Shown here: positions 29,949-40,244 of the stretch, one piece after another
Layout: every line of letters begins with the position of its first letter
Numbering within the stretch: the stretch's first letter is position 1
Origin: Bacillus sp. V59.32b
GTDB taxonomy: Bacteria; Bacillota; Bacilli; Bacillales; DSM-1321
DNA: 62,913 bases
NCBI RefSeq assembly: GCF_003429085.1
Contig: NZ_QVTC01000022.1
Location: 1-62,913, forward strand
Direction of reading: 5' to 3'
Translations under genes and position numbers: made by a program
The notes under the pieces: model-generated
The model's input: the letters and a program-made list of their open reading frames with translations, nothing else
Databases searched by the model: none
What the model was told of the DNA's origin: nothing

Positions 29949-30785
29949 ATGGAAATGGAAAGAGGACCAATGCCGAATCAACCAATGCCGAACCAGCCGG
30001 TGGTACCAAACCAACCAATGCCGAACCAACCGATCGTGCCAAATCAGCCGATGCCGAACCAGCCTGGAGATGACCAGCAAGGGAGGATGTCCCCTTTGAT
30101 GGAAAAGATCCAGCAGCTTGGGCAAACGACTGTACCGCAGATGACACCCGATTCTTCGATACACTGCTTAACAATCATTGGTCAGGTAGAGGGTCATATG
30201 CAGCTTCCACCGCAAAATAAAACAACGAAATATGAGCATGTCATTCCGCAGATTGTCGCGATCGAACAGAATCCGAATATTGAAGGACTGCTGGTGATTT
30301 TAAATACAGTCGGGGGAGACGTGGAAGCGGGGCTGGCGATTTCAGAAATGCTCGCTTCACTATCCAAACCGACCGTTTCGATCGTGCTCGGGGGAGGCCA
30401 TTCCATCGGTGTCCCTATTGCGGTTTCTTGCGATTATTCCTTCATTGCCGAAACGGCGACAATGACGATTCACCCTATCCGATTAACCGGACTTGTTATC
30501 GGTGTGCCACAAACGTTTGAATACTTAGATAAGATGCAGGATCGCGTTGTTAATTTCGTAACGAAGCATTCAAATGTATCGGAAGACAGGTTCAAAGAGC
30601 TAATGTTTGCAGTAGGCAACCTTACGAGAGATATCGGCACAAATGTAGTAGGAACGGATGCTGTCCAATCAGGTTTGATCGATGAAGTTGGCGGGGTAGG
30701 AGAGGCGATAAAGAAGCTGTATGAGATGATTGATCAAAACAGGGCTAATGCCCAAGGCCCGCATCCGGAAGGGTTTGTCCAATGA
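29949..30785 (+). CDS. tepA: TepA-like ClpP-fold serine protease with MPNQP repeats
   Basis: Cytoplasmic ClpP/SppA-fold protease of the TepA (translocation-enhancing protein) family, 278 residues. The protease domain from about residue 60 has [17 protein letters not shown], the probable nucleophile segment [15 protein letters not shown] and the histidine segment [11 protein letters not shown]. The first 40 residues are a Pro/Asn/Gln repeat of the pentad MPNQP and the variants VVPNQP and IVPNQP, absent from the B. subtilis protein as I recall it. GAAAGGAG precedes the ATG. The stop overlaps ylzJ by four bases. Confidence 0.88.
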   Translation: MEMERGPMPNQPMPNQPVVPNQPMPNQPIVPNQPMPNQPGDDQQGRMSPLMEKIQQLGQTTVPQMTPDSSIHCLTIIGQVEGHMQLPPQNKTTKYEHVIPQIVAIEQNPNIEGLLVILNTVGGDVEAGLAISEMLASLSKPTVSIVLGGGHSIGVPIAVSCDYSFIAETATMTIHPIRLTGLVIGVPQTFEYLDKMQDRVVNFVTKHSNVSEDRFKELMFAVGNLTRDIGTNVVGTDAVQSGLIDEVGGVGEAIKKLYEMIDQNRANAQGPHPEGFVQ

Positions 30786-30991
30786 TTCTATACACGATGA
30801 CACCGCATGATCAAATCTTTCCCAGTGATGAGGAGAGCTTTTCCAGATATGTTGCCGTCAACTATAATGGAGTGCAGCTATTGGCAGAAAAGCAGGAAAA
30901 CAATGACTACCGTGTTGACCGCATCATAAGCACAGACCCTGCCCATTATTTGGATGAAACGATTCAGCCTGGAGCGACTATCCGTTTTTAG
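30782..30991 (+). CDS. ylzJ: YlzJ family protein
   Basis: 69-residue conserved small protein of unknown function found between tepA and spoIIIE in Bacillus. It starts [20 protein letters not shown] and contains [20 protein letters not shown]; no membrane segment. It begins within the tepA stop (ATGA), so it is translationally coupled to the protease. Confidence 0.82.
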   Translation: MILYTMTPHDQIFPSDEESFSRYVAVNYNGVQLLAEKQENNDYRVDRIISTDPAHYLDETIQPGATIRF

Positions 30992-31030
30992 CGTTAGAAA
31001 CTAGAAAAATCGTCCAAGTTCATTGATATA

Positions 31031-31039
31031 TGGTATACT
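31031..31039 (+). promoter_or_regulatory. Extended -10 promoter-like motif before a terminator
   Basis: TGGTATACT matches TGnTATAcT. It lies only 15 bases before the hairpin terminator at 31055, so a transcript from it would be very short unless it reads through to spoIIIE. Confidence 0.4.
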
Positions 31040-31054
31040 GATACTACATTGATC

Positions 31055-31078
31055 AAGCAGCCAGCTGGCTGCTTTCTT
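31055..31078 (+). terminator. Intrinsic terminator after ylzJ
   Basis: AAGCAGCCAGCTGGCTGCTT (31055-31074) is a perfect 20-base palindrome followed by TCTT; the T tract is short. Confidence 0.7.
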
Positions 31079-31120
31079 CATTACAAAGATATAGAAAGCA
31101 TCATCTTAACTTGGGTAGTT

Positions 31121-31277
31121 GTCTAGCTGCAGCGCCCAGCCCCTCGAGGTCATAAGAGGCAGGTGTTCTTCCTGCCCCTCTCCGGACTTCCACAGGATGT
31201 GGTGGCGTCAGCGTTCGTCACAGGACGTGACGGATTTTAGCTGAGGCTCCTTACTTGCAGGGCGCTTCCGCTTTTCT
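31121..31277. repeat. Dispersed structured repeat, copy D
   Basis: Fourth copy, filling most of the ylzJ-spoIIIE gap. It opens gtctagctgcagcgcccagcc, has inner hairpins (gaggcagg...cctgcccctc and gtcacaggacgtgac) and closes cagggcgcttccgcttttct. AGCGCCC (31131-31137) and GGGCGCT (31260-31266) can pair. The match to copy A extends through cccctcgag and cataag. It ends about 40 bases before the spoIIIE start. Confidence 0.8.
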
Positions 31278-31316
31278 AATAATACATAGATTGCATGAAA
31301 ATTCAGGTGATAAAAA

Positions 31317-33680
31317 ATGGCAAAGAAGAAACGAAGGAAATCAAGAAGCGCAGATAAATTAAAATCGACATTAAAGTTTGAACTCACAGGACTGATTATG
31401 CTCGGACTTGCTGCTATTGCGCTTGCCAAGCTTGGGGCCGTCGGGAATTCGATTGTTCACCTTTTGCGTTTTTTTATGGGGGAATGGTATATCCTTGGGC
31501 TGGCGGGCTTTATATTGGTCAGCTTTTATCTGATGATTAAACGGGAAATCCCAATATTTTTAAAAAGACAGCTTATAGGTATTTATTTTATTGTATTAAG
31601 CATTCTGCTGCTGAGCCATGTGACGCTATTCGAGCTGCTTTCTGAAGGAGGACCGTTCAATAAGCCCAGTGTCATCGCGAATACTTGGGAATTATTCTGG
31701 ATGGAGGTTAAAGGCGAGAGCAGTACAACTGACCTGGGCGGTGGAATGATAGGTGCGTTAATGTTCGCGGTTTCTTACTTTTTGTTCGATGAAGCGGGTT
31801 CTAAAATTATTGGTTTTCTATTGATTGTGTCGGGATTTGTACTTCTGACCGGCAAAACGGTCGGTGATAAGCTGGGCAGGTTCATTCTTTCAAGCGGCCG
31901 ATTTTTTGCAGGTCAATGGGAAGCTTTTTTAGATGACATGAAGAGCTGGAAGCAAGGAAAACGGGAAAAAAAGAAGGTAAAAAAAGAAGCGGCATTGCTG
32001 AAGGAAGCTGAAGCGGCGGAAACGCAAAAGATACAGGCTGAAGAATTGCCGCTACAACCTCCTGAGACCAGATTGATTTCCAATTTTGCCGATACGGCCT
32101 ATGGCGGAAAGGATCCGGATGACACGGCATCAATCGGGACAAAAACCGAGGGTGGAGAAACTGGTAAGAAAACGGACAGTCACACCATTGCTGAAGAAGA
32201 AGCGGAAGATCTTACACCGTCTATCAGCTTTACGGAAGTGGAAAACAAAGAATATGTCCTTCCCGCACTTTCATTGCTCAATCAGCCGAGAAAAACCGAT
32301 CAAAGCGGCGAATATCAGTTGATTAATGAAAATGCCGCCAAGCTTGAGCGTACATTCCATAGCTTCGGCGTAAAAGCGAGAGTTACCCAGGTTCATCTCG
32401 GGCCAGCGGTAACAAAGTATGAAGTACATCCTGATGTCGGGGTAAAGGTAAGCCGAATTGTCAGCTTATCTGATGATCTGGCTTTAGCGTTGGCTGCAAA
32501 AGATATCAGAATCGAAGCACCAATACCGGGCAAGTCAGCAATCGGGATTGAAGTGCCGAACTCGGAAATTGCCATGGTATCCTTACGTGAGGTTTTGGAA
32601 GCAAAAGAATTTGATAAGCCGGAGGAGAAGCTTCAAATCGGCCTTGGCCGTAACATTTCCGGAGAGGCTGTGCTTGCCGAACTGAATAAAATGCCTCACC
32701 TGCTTGTAGCGGGTGCTACGGGGAGCGGTAAGTCCGTCTGCATAAATGGAATCATTACCAGCATCTTGATGCGGGCCAAGCCCCATGAAGTGAAAATGAT
32801 GATGATTGATCCAAAAATGGTTGAGCTGAATGTGTACAATGGAATTCCACACTTGCTCGCTCCTGTTGTAACAAATCCGAAAAAAGCTTCGCAGGCACTG
32901 AAGAAGGTAGTCAGTGAAATGGAACGGAGATATGAGCTATTCTCGCACACGGGGACGCGCAATATCGAAGGATACAACGACCATGTGAACCGCCATAATA
33001 TCGAGGAAGACGACAAACAACCGCTTTTGCCATATATCGTCGTCATTGTCGATGAGCTGGCCGACTTGATGATGGTGGCATCGAATGACGTCGAGGATGC
33101 CATAACAAGACTAGCGCAAATGGCGCGGGCTGCGGGGATTCATTTAATTATCGCCACACAAAGGCCTTCCGTCGATGTCATCACAGGAGTCATTAAAGCG
33201 AACATTCCATCCCGGATTGCTTTTAGCGTATCTTCAGCGACAGACTCAAGAACGATCCTGGATATGGGAGGCGCTGAAAAACTTTTAGGCCGCGGCGACA
33301 TGCTCTTCCTACCGGTCGGCGCTTCAAAGCCTGTCCGGGTCCAGGGTGCGTTTTTATCGGATCAGGAAGTAGAAGAAGTCGTTGAATATGTAATTTCCCA
33401 GCAAAAAGCACAATACAACGAAGAAATGATCCCGGATGAAACGAGTGAAGCAGTTGGCGAAGTTGACGATAATCTTTATGACGAAGCCGTTCAACTGATC
33501 ATTGAAATGCAGACCGCATCCGTATCTATGCTACAAAGAAGATTTAGAATCGGGTACACCCGCGCCGCAAGGCTTATCGACGAAATGGAAGCAAGGGGAG
33601 TCGTCGGTCCTTATGAAGGAAGCAAACCGAGAACGGTCCTTGTTTCGAAGGATCCGGAGAATGAGGCACATTCCTCTTAA
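31317..33680 (+). CDS. spoIIIE: DNA translocase SpoIIIE (FtsK family)
   Basis: ATP-driven DNA pump that moves the chromosome into the forespore and clears trapped DNA at division septa. The 787-residue length equals that of B. subtilis SpoIIIE. Four hydrophobic segments lie in residues 20-180, followed by a charged linker (about 200-330), the RecA-like motor with Walker [10 protein letters not shown] (K472) and Walker [12 protein letters not shown], and the C-terminal gamma winged-helix ([20 protein letters not shown]) that reads polar DNA sequences. CAGGTGAT precedes the ATG. Confidence 0.94.
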   Translation: MAKKKRRKSRSADKLKSTLKFELTGLIMLGLAAIALAKLGAVGNSIVHLLRFFMGEWYILGLAGFILVSFYLMIKREIPIFLKRQLIGIYFIVLSILLLSHVTLFELLSEGGPFNKPSVIANTWELFWMEVKGESSTTDLGGGMIGALMFAVSYFLFDEAGSKIIGFLLIVSGFVLLTGKTVGDKLGRFILSSGRFFAGQWEAFLDDMKSWKQGKREKKKVKKEAALLKEAEAAETQKIQAEELPLQPPETRLISNFADTAYGGKDPDDTASIGTKTEGGETGKKTDSHTIAEEEAEDLTPSISFTEVENKEYVLPALSLLNQPRKTDQSGEYQLINENAAKLERTFHSFGVKARVTQVHLGPAVTKYEVHPDVGVKVSRIVSLSDDLALALAAKDIRIEAPIPGKSAIGIEVPNSEIAMVSLREVLEAKEFDKPEEKLQIGLGRNISGEAVLAELNKMPHLLVAGATGSGKSVCINGIITSILMRAKPHEVKMMMIDPKMVELNVYNGIPHLLAPVVTNPKKASQALKKVVSEMERRYELFSHTGTRNIEGYNDHVNRHNIEEDDKQPLLPYIVVIVDELADLMMVASNDVEDAITRLAQMARAAGIHLIIATQRPSVDVITGVIKANIPSRIAFSVSSATDSRTILDMGGAEKLLGRGDMLFLPVGASKPVRVQGAFLSDQEVEEVVEYVISQQKAQYNEEMIPDETSEAVGEVDDNLYDEAVQLIIEMQTASVSMLQRRFRIGYTRAARLIDEMEARGVVGPYEGSKPRTVLVSKDPENEAHSS

Positions 33681-33686
33681 ACAAGC

Positions 33687-33725
33687 AAAACAGACCCGCG
33701 GAACCTGTTCCGGGGTCTGTTTTTT
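33687..33725. terminator. Terminator between spoIIIE and the convergent gene
   Basis: AAAACAGACCC and GGGTCTGTTTT pair around CGGAAC/GTTCCG, followed by T's on the plus strand and flanked by A's on the other side, so it can serve both convergent genes. Confidence 0.85.
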
Positions 33726-33735
33726 CGATCCATAA

Positions 33736-34038
33736 TCAGTCTAATTCAGAGACATCATTCAGATGTTTTTTACAAAATGAATCGATAATGGCTTCTTCTT
33801 CTTCTTCAAGCTCGAAGTCCGTGACGTTATCGGTTTCTTTTTCGATGATGTCATACTTAACAATTACACTTCTATGTTCTTCTACAGTGTAGAGAACTCG
33901 TATGTATAATCCTTTTTCCGAATATAATTCATCATCTTCCGGCACATCGATATCAAGAAGAAATTCATATCTTTCTCCAGTCAATATGCCAAATGGATCC
34001 TTCAGTAATTCCACACTATAACTTGTGATGTCAATCAT
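33736..34038 (-). CDS. Conserved small acidic protein of unknown function (possibly DUF6509)
   Basis: 100-residue protein on the minus strand, the only leftward gene in the first 56 kb. The start at 34038 is preceded by AAAGGAT, giving MIDITSYSVELLKDPFGILT. The sequence is acidic (DIDVPEDDELYSEKG and a run of glutamates near residue 80) with no membrane segment. It resembles small Bacillus proteins that I recall as DUF6509 and that are sometimes mislabelled pullulanase; I am not certain of the family. No enzymatic motif is visible. Confidence 0.75.
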   Translation of the reverse strand: MIDITSYSVELLKDPFGILTGERYEFLLDIDVPEDDELYSEKGLYIRVLYTVEEHRSVIVKYDIIEKETDNVTDFELEEEEEAIIDSFCKKHLNDVSELD

Positions 34039-34329
34039 ATTATCATCCTTTCCTTGCTTCGTCCTGGTTTTATTATACCCAAAAATAGCAGTAAAAGAAA
34101 AAGAAGCACTTGTGCATCTCAAACTTTATAAATTACAAGAATAAAGATCAAAAATGGTAAAATATAACTATGAATAAATATAAATCTGTTATACATCACA
34201 ATTCTTTTTTCCTACAAATTTCAAAACTCTATTTATTTATACATCAAAAAATGATATAGTATTTTCGATTAGTAGGAATGATTGAACATCAGAGGTCTGA
34301 TGTCTTAAGAAATGGTTGGAGGAAGCTGC

Positions 34330-35055
34330 ATGTCCATAAAGTCAGATAATCGGCATTTGTATTTACAAGTCATCGATCACCTCAAACAGGACATTGAGAA
34401 CGGGATTTACAAAGAAAGAGAAAAGCTACCCTCTGAGTTTGATTTAGCAAAAATGCTTGGAGTGAGCAGAGCCACTTTACGGGAAGCACTGCGGATTCTT
34501 GAAGAGGAGAATGTCATAATCCGCCGCCATGGAGTGGGGACCTTTGTAAATACTCAGCCGATGTTCACTTCAGGAATCGAACAGCTTAACAGTGTCACGA
34601 ATATGATTAAGCAGGCGGGCATGAAACCCGGAACAATCTTCTTAAGTTCGAGGACCGAGGAGCCGACTGATGAAGACATTCGCCGTTTTTCTAATTCATT
34701 GGATGAAGGAATTGTTTTACTAGAAAGAGTGCGGACAGCAAATGGGGAACCGGTCGTATATTGTGTGGATAAAATCCCTGAACATATCCTGCCGGAGACA
34801 TTTTCTCACGAAGATGAATCCATCTTTGATATTTTAGAGAAAGAAGCGGATCGAAGAATAGCCTACGCGGTTGCGCAAATCGAACCGATCGGTTATCACG
34901 AAAAAGTTTCTCCGATTTTGGAATGTGACCCTGAAGCAGCTCTCCTTGTATTAAAGCAAATGCATTTTGATGAAAAAGACGAGCCAGTGCTTTATTCAGT
35001 CAATTATTTCAAGGCTGACATGTTCAGTTTTCATGTGCTACGAAAAAGAATCTAA
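34330..35055 (+). CDS. ymfC: GntR-family transcriptional regulator YmfC
   Basis: 241-residue regulator with an N-terminal GntR winged helix ([29 protein letters not shown] near residues 33-61, quoted in part) and a C-terminal UTRA ligand-binding domain of the HutC type. Start ATG 34330 follows GGAGG and yields [19 protein letters not shown]; an ATG 18 bases upstream lacks a site. It is directly upstream of nupNOPQ in the same orientation, so it is a good candidate to control that operon, although the ligand and operator are unknown. Confidence 0.9.
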   Translation: MSIKSDNRHLYLQVIDHLKQDIENGIYKEREKLPSEFDLAKMLGVSRATLREALRILEEENVIIRRHGVGTFVNTQPMFTSGIEQLNSVTNMIKQAGMKPGTIFLSSRTEEPTDEDIRRFSNSLDEGIVLLERVRTANGEPVVYCVDKIPEHILPETFSHEDESIFDILEKEADRRIAYAVAQIEPIGYHEKVSPILECDPEAALLVLKQMHFDEKDEPVLYSVNYFKADMFSFHVLRKRI

Positions 35056-35140
35056 AATTTTTATTCCGTCATGAAAACGCAATCATTTCTCTTTCATTAC
35101 ATTTCTGACTAATCAACTAATATCTTTAGGGGGTACAAAC

Positions 35141-36229
35141 TTGAAAAAGCGTAAATTTGGTATGGCGCTGTCTCTGGTCCTGGCTGCAGGAACAATCCTA
35201 GGTGCATGTGGCAATGATGAAGAGTCGGGAAGCAATGGTGAAAAAGAAAAAGATAAGTTCACAGTTGGTATGGTAACGGACATCGGCGGCGTTGATGATA
35301 AGTCTTTCAACCAATCAGCATGGGAAGGTCTTCAAGAATTCGGTAAAGAAAACGACCTGGAAAAAGGAAAAGACGGTTTTAACTACGTCCAATCCAAATC
35401 TGATGCAGACTATGCTACTAACTTAAATACATTGGTTCGTAATGATTTCGACTTGATTTATGGTATCGGTTATTTACTTGCTGAGCCGCTTGGCAAAGTT
35501 GCTGACCAGCGTAAAGATTCCAATTTCGCAATCGTTGACTCCGTGGTTGAAAAGCCAAACGTAGCCAGCATCACCTTCACTGAGCAGCAAGGTTCATTCC
35601 TTGTCGGCGTTATCGCTGCCCACACGACTAAGTCGAATAAGATCGGTTTCGTCGGCGGTGTTGATGGTACCCTGATCAATAAATTTGAAGCAGGTTTCAT
35701 CGCTGGTGTTAAATCTGTTAAACCTGACGCTGATGTAAAAGTTCAATATGCAGGAAGCTTCGGAGCTGCTGATAAAGGACAAGCAATTGCATCCAGCATG
35801 TATTCTTCAGGGATTGATGTAATCTATCATGCTTCCGGTGGAACTGGTAATGGTGTTTTTGCTGCCGCTAAAGAATTGAAAAAGAAAGATCCTAACAGCA
35901 ATATCTGGGTAATCGGCGTTGACCGTGACCAGTTCGAAGAAGGAAATGTGGAAGCAGACGGAAAGCCATACAACGTAACATTAACTTCAATGGTTAAGCG
36001 TGTTGATATCGCAGTTAAAGACCTAGCCGATAAAGCAAAAGCCGGCGATTTCCCTGGTGGAGAAGTAATCGAATACGGTCTTGAAGAAAATGGCGTATCC
36101 ATTGCTGACCACAAAGAAAACGTTTCTGAGGATGCAATGAAAGCAGTCGATGAGTGGACTGAAAAGATCAAGTCAGGTGAAATAAAAGTACCTGCTACTC
36201 GCGACGAGCTTAAAGCTATGAAATTCTAA
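35141..36229 (+). CDS. nupN: BMP-family nucleoside-binding lipoprotein NupN
   Basis: Substrate-binding lipoprotein of the guanosine/purine nucleoside ABC importer (B. subtilis NupN, formerly YufN). The 362-residue product has a lipoprotein signal with lipobox ILGAC (C23), then the BMP domain with [20 protein letters not shown] near 43-62 and [19 protein letters not shown] near 168-186. TTG start after TTAGGGGG. A hairpin follows before the ATPase gene, which would favour excess binding protein. Confidence 0.9.
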   Translation: MKKRKFGMALSLVLAAGTILGACGNDEESGSNGEKEKDKFTVGMVTDIGGVDDKSFNQSAWEGLQEFGKENDLEKGKDGFNYVQSKSDADYATNLNTLVRNDFDLIYGIGYLLAEPLGKVADQRKDSNFAIVDSVVEKPNVASITFTEQQGSFLVGVIAAHTTKSNKIGFVGGVDGTLINKFEAGFIAGVKSVKPDADVKVQYAGSFGAADKGQAIASSMYSSGIDVIYHASGGTGNGVFAAAKELKKKDPNSNIWVIGVDRDQFEEGNVEADGKPYNVTLTSMVKRVDIAVKDLADKAKAGDFPGGEVIEYGLEENGVSIADHKENVSEDAMKAVDEWTEKIKSGEIKVPATRDELKAMKF

Positions 36230-36265
36230 TAAATTCTAATACTTAATGCGGGATAAATAATCATA

Positions 36266-36307
36266 GGGGGAATAATCAGGGCGGTTCTGCCACTTATTCC
36301 TCCTTTT
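36266..36307 (+). terminator. Hairpin between nupN and nupO (partial terminator)
   Basis: GGAATAA (36269-36275) pairs with TTATTCC (36294-36300), extended by GG/CC, with an inner GGC/GCC stem, then CTTTTTAT. Its position after the lipoprotein gene fits partial termination or 3' stabilisation, giving more NupN than permease. Confidence 0.6.
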
Positions 36308-36448
36308 TATCCGTCTAAACGAGTGTAAATACTTGAAGAAAGTAAGTGAAAAACTATAAAATCCCTTTGTAGTTTTTCCTTTGGTTTTTTCAAAATTAAA
36401 GGCTAAATGCCATCGAACACCCACTCACTTTTTAGGAGTTGATCATAA

Positions 36449-37984
36449 GTGGAATATGTTATTGAAATGCTTAATATTCGAAAGGAATTTCCCGGCATCG
36501 TTGCGAATGATAATGTAACGCTGCAGGTGAAGAAAGGTGAAATCCATGCGCTTCTCGGGGAAAACGGGGCAGGAAAATCGACCTTGATGAATGTTCTTTT
36601 CGGCTTGTACCAGCCAGAGAAAGGGGAAATCCGTGTAAAAGGGAAACCCGTTAAGATTACCGACCCGAACATTGCCAATGAATTGGGCATCGGGATGGTG
36701 CATCAGCATTTTATGCTGGTCGATCCTTTTACAGTAACGGAAAACATCATTCTCGGTAAAGAACCTTCAAAAAATGGAAAGATTGACCTTAAAGCTGCCA
36801 ATAAAGAAGTCCGTGAGCTTTCAGAGCGTTACGGATTAAGGGTCGATCCAGATGCGAAAATTGAAGATATTTCCGTTGGGATGCAGCAAAGAGTCGAAAT
36901 CCTGAAAACTCTCTATCGTGGAGCGGAAATTTTAATTTTTGACGAACCGACTGCGGTATTAACACCCCAGGAAATTAAAGAACTCATCACAATTATGGAT
37001 ACGCTTGTGAAAGAGGGTAAATCAATCATCCTGATCACCCATAAATTAAAGGAGATTATGGAAGTGTGTGATCGTGTCACTGTCATCCGTAAAGGACAGG
37101 GAATCGGGACCGTGAATGTCAGTGAAACGAACCCGGATGCTCTTGCAAGCTTGATGGTCGGCCGCGACGTTGTCTTTAAAACGGAGAAATCGGAGGCTAA
37201 GCCTGCTGCTGATGTGCTGGAAGTAAAGGACCTGACAGTGAATGATTCACGAGGTGTACAGGCTGTTAAGGGACTAGATCTCACAGTCAGGGCCGGTGAA
37301 ATTGTCGGAATTGCTGGGGTTGACGGCAACGGACAGTCTGAATTGATTGAAGCTCTTACAGGACTTCGAAAAGCAGATGGTGGCTCCATTAAAATCAATG
37401 GAAACGAAATCAAGAACAAAACACCAAGAAAAATTGCCGAATCCGGTGTAGGCCATATTCCGCAAGACCGTCACAAGCACGGTTTGGTTCTTGACTACAC
37501 AATCGGCGAAAATATGGTGTTACAGACTTATTATAAGAAACCAAATTCCAGAAACGGTGTTTTAAATTATCGGAAGATTTATGAAAAAGCGAGGACGTTA
37601 ATTAGCGAATTTGATGTAAGAACGCCGAGTGAGTATACGCCTGCCCGTGCTTTATCAGGGGGAAATCAGCAAAAAGCGATTATCGGCCGTGAAGTAAACC
37701 GCGATCCCGATTTGCTGATAGCGGCACAGCCGACCCGGGGGCTTGATGTCGGGGCCATTGAATATATTCACAAACGCCTGCTTGAACAGCGTGATCATGG
37801 AAAGGCGGTACTGCTCGTTTCATTCGAGCTGGATGAAATCATGAACGTCAGTGACCGCATTGCTGTTATTTATGAAGGTGAGATAGTTGCCATTGTGAAT
37901 CCTAAAGAAACGACTGAACAGGAACTGGGACTCCTAATGGCAGGCAGTAAGAGGATGGAAGCAGGTGGAACGACAAATGGCTAA
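36449..37984 (+). CDS. nupO: Nucleoside ABC transporter ATP-binding protein NupO
   Basis: Double-cassette ATPase of the nucleoside importer, 511 residues. The first cassette has Walker A GENGAGKST (37-45), signature ISVGMQQRVEI and Walker B ILIFDEPT. The second has a relaxed Walker A GVDGNGQSE and signature ALSGGNQQKAI, the usual arrangement for sugar and nucleoside importers where only one site is canonical. GTG start with AGGAG. Its end overlaps nupP by eight bases. Confidence 0.93.
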   Translation: MEYVIEMLNIRKEFPGIVANDNVTLQVKKGEIHALLGENGAGKSTLMNVLFGLYQPEKGEIRVKGKPVKITDPNIANELGIGMVHQHFMLVDPFTVTENIILGKEPSKNGKIDLKAANKEVRELSERYGLRVDPDAKIEDISVGMQQRVEILKTLYRGAEILIFDEPTAVLTPQEIKELITIMDTLVKEGKSIILITHKLKEIMEVCDRVTVIRKGQGIGTVNVSETNPDALASLMVGRDVVFKTEKSEAKPAADVLEVKDLTVNDSRGVQAVKGLDLTVRAGEIVGIAGVDGNGQSELIEALTGLRKADGGSIKINGNEIKNKTPRKIAESGVGHIPQDRHKHGLVLDYTIGENMVLQTYYKKPNSRNGVLNYRKIYEKARTLISEFDVRTPSEYTPARALSGGNQQKAIIGREVNRDPDLLIAAQPTRGLDVGAIEYIHKRLLEQRDHGKAVLLVSFELDEIMNVSDRIAVIYEGEIVAIVNPKETTEQELGLLMAGSKRMEAGGTTNG

Positions 37985-39023
37985 AAAATTATTAAACTTA
38001 TCGATTCCTGTTATTTCAGTATTGCTCGGGTTAATAACAGGGGCGATCATCATGCTTGTGAGCGGTTATGACCCTGTCAGTGGATATTCCGCAATGCTTG
38101 CCGGGATATTCGGAGATGAATTTTATATGGGTGAAACGGTCCGCCAAATCACTCCCTATATCTTAGCGGGCCTTGCCGTTGCGTTTGCGTTCAGAACAGG
38201 CCTGTTCAATATCGGCGTTGAAGGCCAATTGATCGTCGGATGGTTGGCTGCAGTCTGGGTAGGGACAGCATTCGAGCTTCCTAAAGTCATCCATTTGCCG
38301 CTTGCCGTACTTGCCGGTGCCGCTGCCGGGGCTCTGTGGGCTTTTATCCCGGGGTTGTTAAAGGCGAGATTCCGGGTTCATGAAGTTATCGTCACGATCA
38401 TGCTCAACTATACAGCTCTTCATATTACAAACTATCTGATTATCAATGTTTTGTCTGATAAACAGGATAAGACCGAAAATATTGCCGAAACGGCTTCATT
38501 GCGTTCTTTTGTATTTGAGAATATGACGGACCTGTCCCGGATGCACTGGGGGATAGTCATTGCGGTTTTCTGTGCGATTCTCATGTGGTTCATCCTTGAG
38601 AAAACAACAACCGGCTTCGAATTAAAAGCGGTTGGTTTCAACCATCATGCCTCTGAGTATGCGGGAATGAGCGTTAACCGAAACATCATTCTTTCGATGG
38701 TCATCTCAGGTGCATTTGCTGGACTTGCTGGGGCAATGGAAGGGCTAGGAACATTCGGCTATGCCGCAATCAAGGGCGGATTTACCGGCGTCGGTTTCGA
38801 TGGAATCGCGGTTGCTCTATTAGGTGCAAACACAGCGATCGGGGTTGTCCTGGCGGCGATATTATTCGGTGGCCTGAAGAATGGTGCCTTGAATATGCCT
38901 CTGGAAGCTGGCGTGCCAAACGAAATTGTTGATATTGTGATTGCGTTAATAATTTTCTTTGTAGCATCAGGCTATTTTATTCGCTGGATTATTTCACGCG
39001 TTTCTAAAAAGGGGGCGAAATAG
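37977..39023 (+). CDS. nupP: Nucleoside ABC transporter permease NupP
   Basis: 348-residue polytopic permease of the branched-chain/BMP type. It has many hydrophobic helices, starting LLNLSIPVISVLLGLITGAI, and the characteristic FRTGLFNIGVEGQLIVG near residues 75-91 and ATPase-contact region GFELKAVGFNHHASEYAGM. ATG 37977 is preceded by AGGTGG inside the nupO end and overlaps nupO, indicating translational coupling. nupQ starts immediately after its stop. Confidence 0.92.
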   Translation: MAKKLLNLSIPVISVLLGLITGAIIMLVSGYDPVSGYSAMLAGIFGDEFYMGETVRQITPYILAGLAVAFAFRTGLFNIGVEGQLIVGWLAAVWVGTAFELPKVIHLPLAVLAGAAAGALWAFIPGLLKARFRVHEVIVTIMLNYTALHITNYLIINVLSDKQDKTENIAETASLRSFVFENMTDLSRMHWGIVIAVFCAILMWFILEKTTTGFELKAVGFNHHASEYAGMSVNRNIILSMVISGAFAGLAGAMEGLGTFGYAAIKGGFTGVGFDGIAVALLGANTAIGVVLAAILFGGLKNGALNMPLEAGVPNEIVDIVIALIIFFVASGYFIRWIISRVSKKGAK

Positions 39024-39983
39024 GTGGACTTTTATCAGATTTTGCAAATTATCGTCCCATCGATGATTGCCCTTGCGGCACCACTTATTTTCACTGCTCT
39101 CGGCGGCGTTTTTTCTGAACGCTCCGGGGTGGTAAATATCGGTCTGGAAGGATTAATGGTTATCGGGGCATTTGTCAGTATCGTGTTCAACTTAACTTTT
39201 GCGGAACAGTTGGGATCACTGACCCCGTGGGTATCCATTCTTGTCGCTATGGTTGCGGCGATGATATTCTCCTTGCTTCACGCAGTGGCTTCGATTACAT
39301 TCCGCGCCGATCAAACGGTCAGCGGTGTGGCTATTAACTTGCTGGCAGTAGGATTGTCGTTATTCCTTGTTAAGAAAATTTATGACAAAGGACAAACCGA
39401 TATCATTAAGCAGACTTTCGATAAAATAGATATCCCGGTTTTAAGTGATATTCCGGTAATCGGTCCGATTTTCTTTTCAAATGGATATTATATTTCCTAC
39501 ATTGCGATCTTACTGGCGATCCTGGTTTGGTACATCATTTACAAGACTCCATTTGGATTGCGTCTTCGTTCTGTCGGGGAACATCCGATGGCTGCAGATA
39601 CAATGGGAATCAATGTTTATAAAATGCGCTATGTAGGTGTTATTTTATCAGGTGCGCTTGGCGGCATCGGCGGCGCAGTCCATGCATTGACCGTAACACT
39701 CGATTTCAGCCATTCAACCATCAATGGCCAAGGATTCATGGCCATTGCCGCGATGATTTTCGGTAAATGGCATCCAATAGGCGCAATGGGTGCCGGGCTG
39801 TTCTTCGGTTTGGCGCAAAGCTTGAGCATTGTTGGAGCGCAACTGCCATTCTTTAGTGAGATCCCGCCCGTGTATTTATTGATTGCTCCTTACATCCTGA
39901 CGATTATTGCACTTGCAGGATTCATCGGAAGAGCAGATGCTCCTAAGGCATCCGGCCATCCGTATATAAAAGGGAAAAGATAA
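39024..39983 (+). CDS. nupQ: Nucleoside ABC transporter permease NupQ
   Basis: 319-residue second permease subunit, forming a heterodimer with NupP. It has the paired motif SGVVNIGLEGLMVIGAF near residues 33-49 and PFGLRLRSVGEHPMAADTMG near 174-193 for contact with the ATPase. GTG start directly after the nupP stop, with AGGGGG upstream. A strong terminator closes the operon. Confidence 0.92.
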   Translation: MDFYQILQIIVPSMIALAAPLIFTALGGVFSERSGVVNIGLEGLMVIGAFVSIVFNLTFAEQLGSLTPWVSILVAMVAAMIFSLLHAVASITFRADQTVSGVAINLLAVGLSLFLVKKIYDKGQTDIIKQTFDKIDIPVLSDIPVIGPIFFSNGYYISYIAILLAILVWYIIYKTPFGLRLRSVGEHPMAADTMGINVYKMRYVGVILSGALGGIGGAVHALTVTLDFSHSTINGQGFMAIAAMIFGKWHPIGAMGAGLFFGLAQSLSIVGAQLPFFSEIPPVYLLIAPYILTIIALAGFIGRADAPKASGHPYIKGKR

Positions 39984-39998
39984 TCGGTTTATTCATGT

Positions 39999-40029
39999 AA
40001 AGCTGTCTGCGATATGCAGGCAGCTTTTT
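39999..40029 (+). terminator. Intrinsic terminator after nupQ
   Basis: AAGCTGTCTGC (39999... 40010) and GCAGGCAGCTT (40016-40026) pair with one mismatch around GATAT, then a T run to 40029. Confidence 0.85.
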
Positions 40030-40244
40030 CATTTCTTTTTGAATATATTATAACAATATTATGTTAACAGATTATTTTTGAAACAGGTCGTACAGCTTGC
40101 ATGAAATTTCCATTACCTTGTATATTTGTATGAGAAAGAATTTTATCTAGGTCATGAGTTTATCGAACGTATATGTTTAAAAGGTTTCTGTTCTACAAAC
40201 AATAGACTTACGACATTACGCATTTTCACAAGGAGGACAACTGA

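Noticed and set aside
29949..30066. MPNQP DNA repeats as a possible CRISPR-like array
   Set aside because: Units are in frame, translate to a regular peptide and have no spacers.
35056..35140. Purine riboswitch in front of nupN
   Set aside because: The gap is only 85 bases and lacks the paired loop sequences of the purine aptamer.
36449..37984. NupO second Walker A (GVDGNGQSE) as a damaging mutation
   Set aside because: A degenerate second site is normal in double-cassette sugar and nucleoside importers.
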